Positions 5,443-5,847 of a DNA stretch of 5,847 bases are shown piece after piece. The position numbers and the translations under genes were made by a program. How positions within the stretch are numbered: position 1 is the first letter of the stretch; every line of letters begins with the position of its first letter. Origin of the DNA: an uncultured Eubacteriales bacterium (GTDB lineage: Bacteria > Bacillota_A > Clostridia > Christensenellales > Aristaeellaceae); the NCBI GenBank assembly GCA_902775835.1, contig CACYNZ010000236.1:1-5847 (forward strand), written 5' to 3'. The notes below the pieces were generated by a model. It saw only the letters and a program-made list of their open reading frames with translations, was not told the origin of the DNA and did not search any database.

Positions 5443-5847
5443 ATGGAAGTAAAGCGCGTTAATTCCGGATTTCAGAATTGGAGCAGCCATGCGGTATCCA
5501 CAGAAGCCCGTGCTCGCTTCAGGGAAAAACGCGGTGGTGCAGGGCCGATGCCAGCAAAGGACAGACCGCGGTATTTTCATGTTCCGGAGAAACCCCGCCA
5601 GAATGAAAAGGAATCGTTTTCCCTGCCGGTGCTGATAGAGCCGGAGAACACGGAAAGACGGCTCAGAGTGGCTGCTTACTGTCGCGTTTCCACCCTCATG
5701 GATAATCAGGAGACATCTATCGATTCCCAGCAGATGCATTACGATTCTCTGATCCGCTCGCATGCTGATTGGGAACCGGCTGGAATCTATCTTGAAGCCG
5801 GTGTCAGCGGAACGAAGGCGGAGAACCGGCCGGAATTGCAGCGCCTT
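5443..5847 (+). CDS. Serine recombinase, N-terminal 135 residues (runs off right edge)
   Basis: This is a second site-specific recombinase of the serine family, cut by the window edge inside its catalytic domain. The ATG at 5443 has GAGGTG six bases upstream. Residues 1-72 are a polar extension rich in Arg, Lys and Pro. The catalytic domain then begins [11 protein letters not shown] (74-84), with nucleophile Ser83 and Arg81, followed by [12 protein letters not shown] (89-100) and AGVSGT (119-124), then NRPE. Eleven residues around the active site are identical to those of the leftward recombinase, and the rest of the overlap is clearly homologous but diverged, so it is a paralogue and not a recent copy. 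It is transcribed away from the leftward cluster from its own likely promoter. The later SRFxRN motif, DNA-binding domain and any C-terminal fusion lie outside the window, so intactness cannot be judged. Confidence 0.92.
   Translation, partial: MEVKRVNSGFQNWSSHAVSTEARARFREKRGGAGPMPAKDRPRYFHVPEKPRQNEKESFSLPVLIEPENTERRLRVAAYCRVSTLMDNQETSIDSQQMHYDSLIRSHADWEPAGIYLEAGVSGTKAENRPELQRL

Noticed and set aside
5392..5763. Minus-strand 123-codon frame opposite the rightward recombinase
   Set aside because: It is antisense to a well-supported recombinase N-terminus and has no promoter or ribosome binding site of its own.

Overview
The window looks like part of a mobile genetic element in a Firmicutes (probably Clostridia) chromosome. 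The grounds are large serine recombinases of the type common in clostridial elements, strong AGGAGG-type ribosome binding sites, tight gene packing with an ATGA overlap, and mid-range base composition in the genes with an AT-rich control region. The host assignment is an inference. There are no rRNA or tRNA genes, CRISPR arrays or insertion sequences.

Layout. Positions 1-5109 hold a leftward (minus-strand) gene cluster. In transcription order it contains: an 89-residue XRE-type regulator (4840-5109); a 761-residue serine recombinase with a long extra C-terminal part (2425-4710); an unrecognised 239-residue protein (1689-2408); a 336-residue protein with a Pro/Tyr-rich N-terminus (523-1533); a 135-residue protein (119-526); and the first 34 codons of another gene running off the left edge (1-102). 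Spacings are 16 nt, -4 nt and 16 nt at three of the junctions, so these genes are probably co-transcribed. Two longer gaps (about 130 and 155 nt) carry possible RNA structure, and one carries a broken small reading frame. At 5443 a second serine recombinase starts on the plus strand and leaves the window after 135 codons, inside its catalytic domain. The two recombinase units are therefore divergent, with the XRE regulator gene at the boundary.

The control region (5110-5442) is unusually structured. It has tandem 8-bp repeats just upstream of the regulator gene, a convincing leftward intrinsic terminator inside the apparent leader, two rightward hairpins with T-tracts, and a dyad filling the spacer of the likely promoter of the rightward recombinase.

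The most interesting observation is that a domain of about 110-165 residues appears three times in the leftward cluster. It is fused to the C-terminal side of the recombinase in the place where large serine recombinases usually carry a zinc ribbon, it forms the body of the 336-residue protein, and it makes up nearly all of the 135-residue protein. The three copies share the order 'P-x-(L/I)-T-(I/L) ... (M/T)GW ... F(D/N)L'. This suggests a recombinase plus dedicated partner subunits, possibly acting in synapsis or as directionality factors. That role is a hypothesis.
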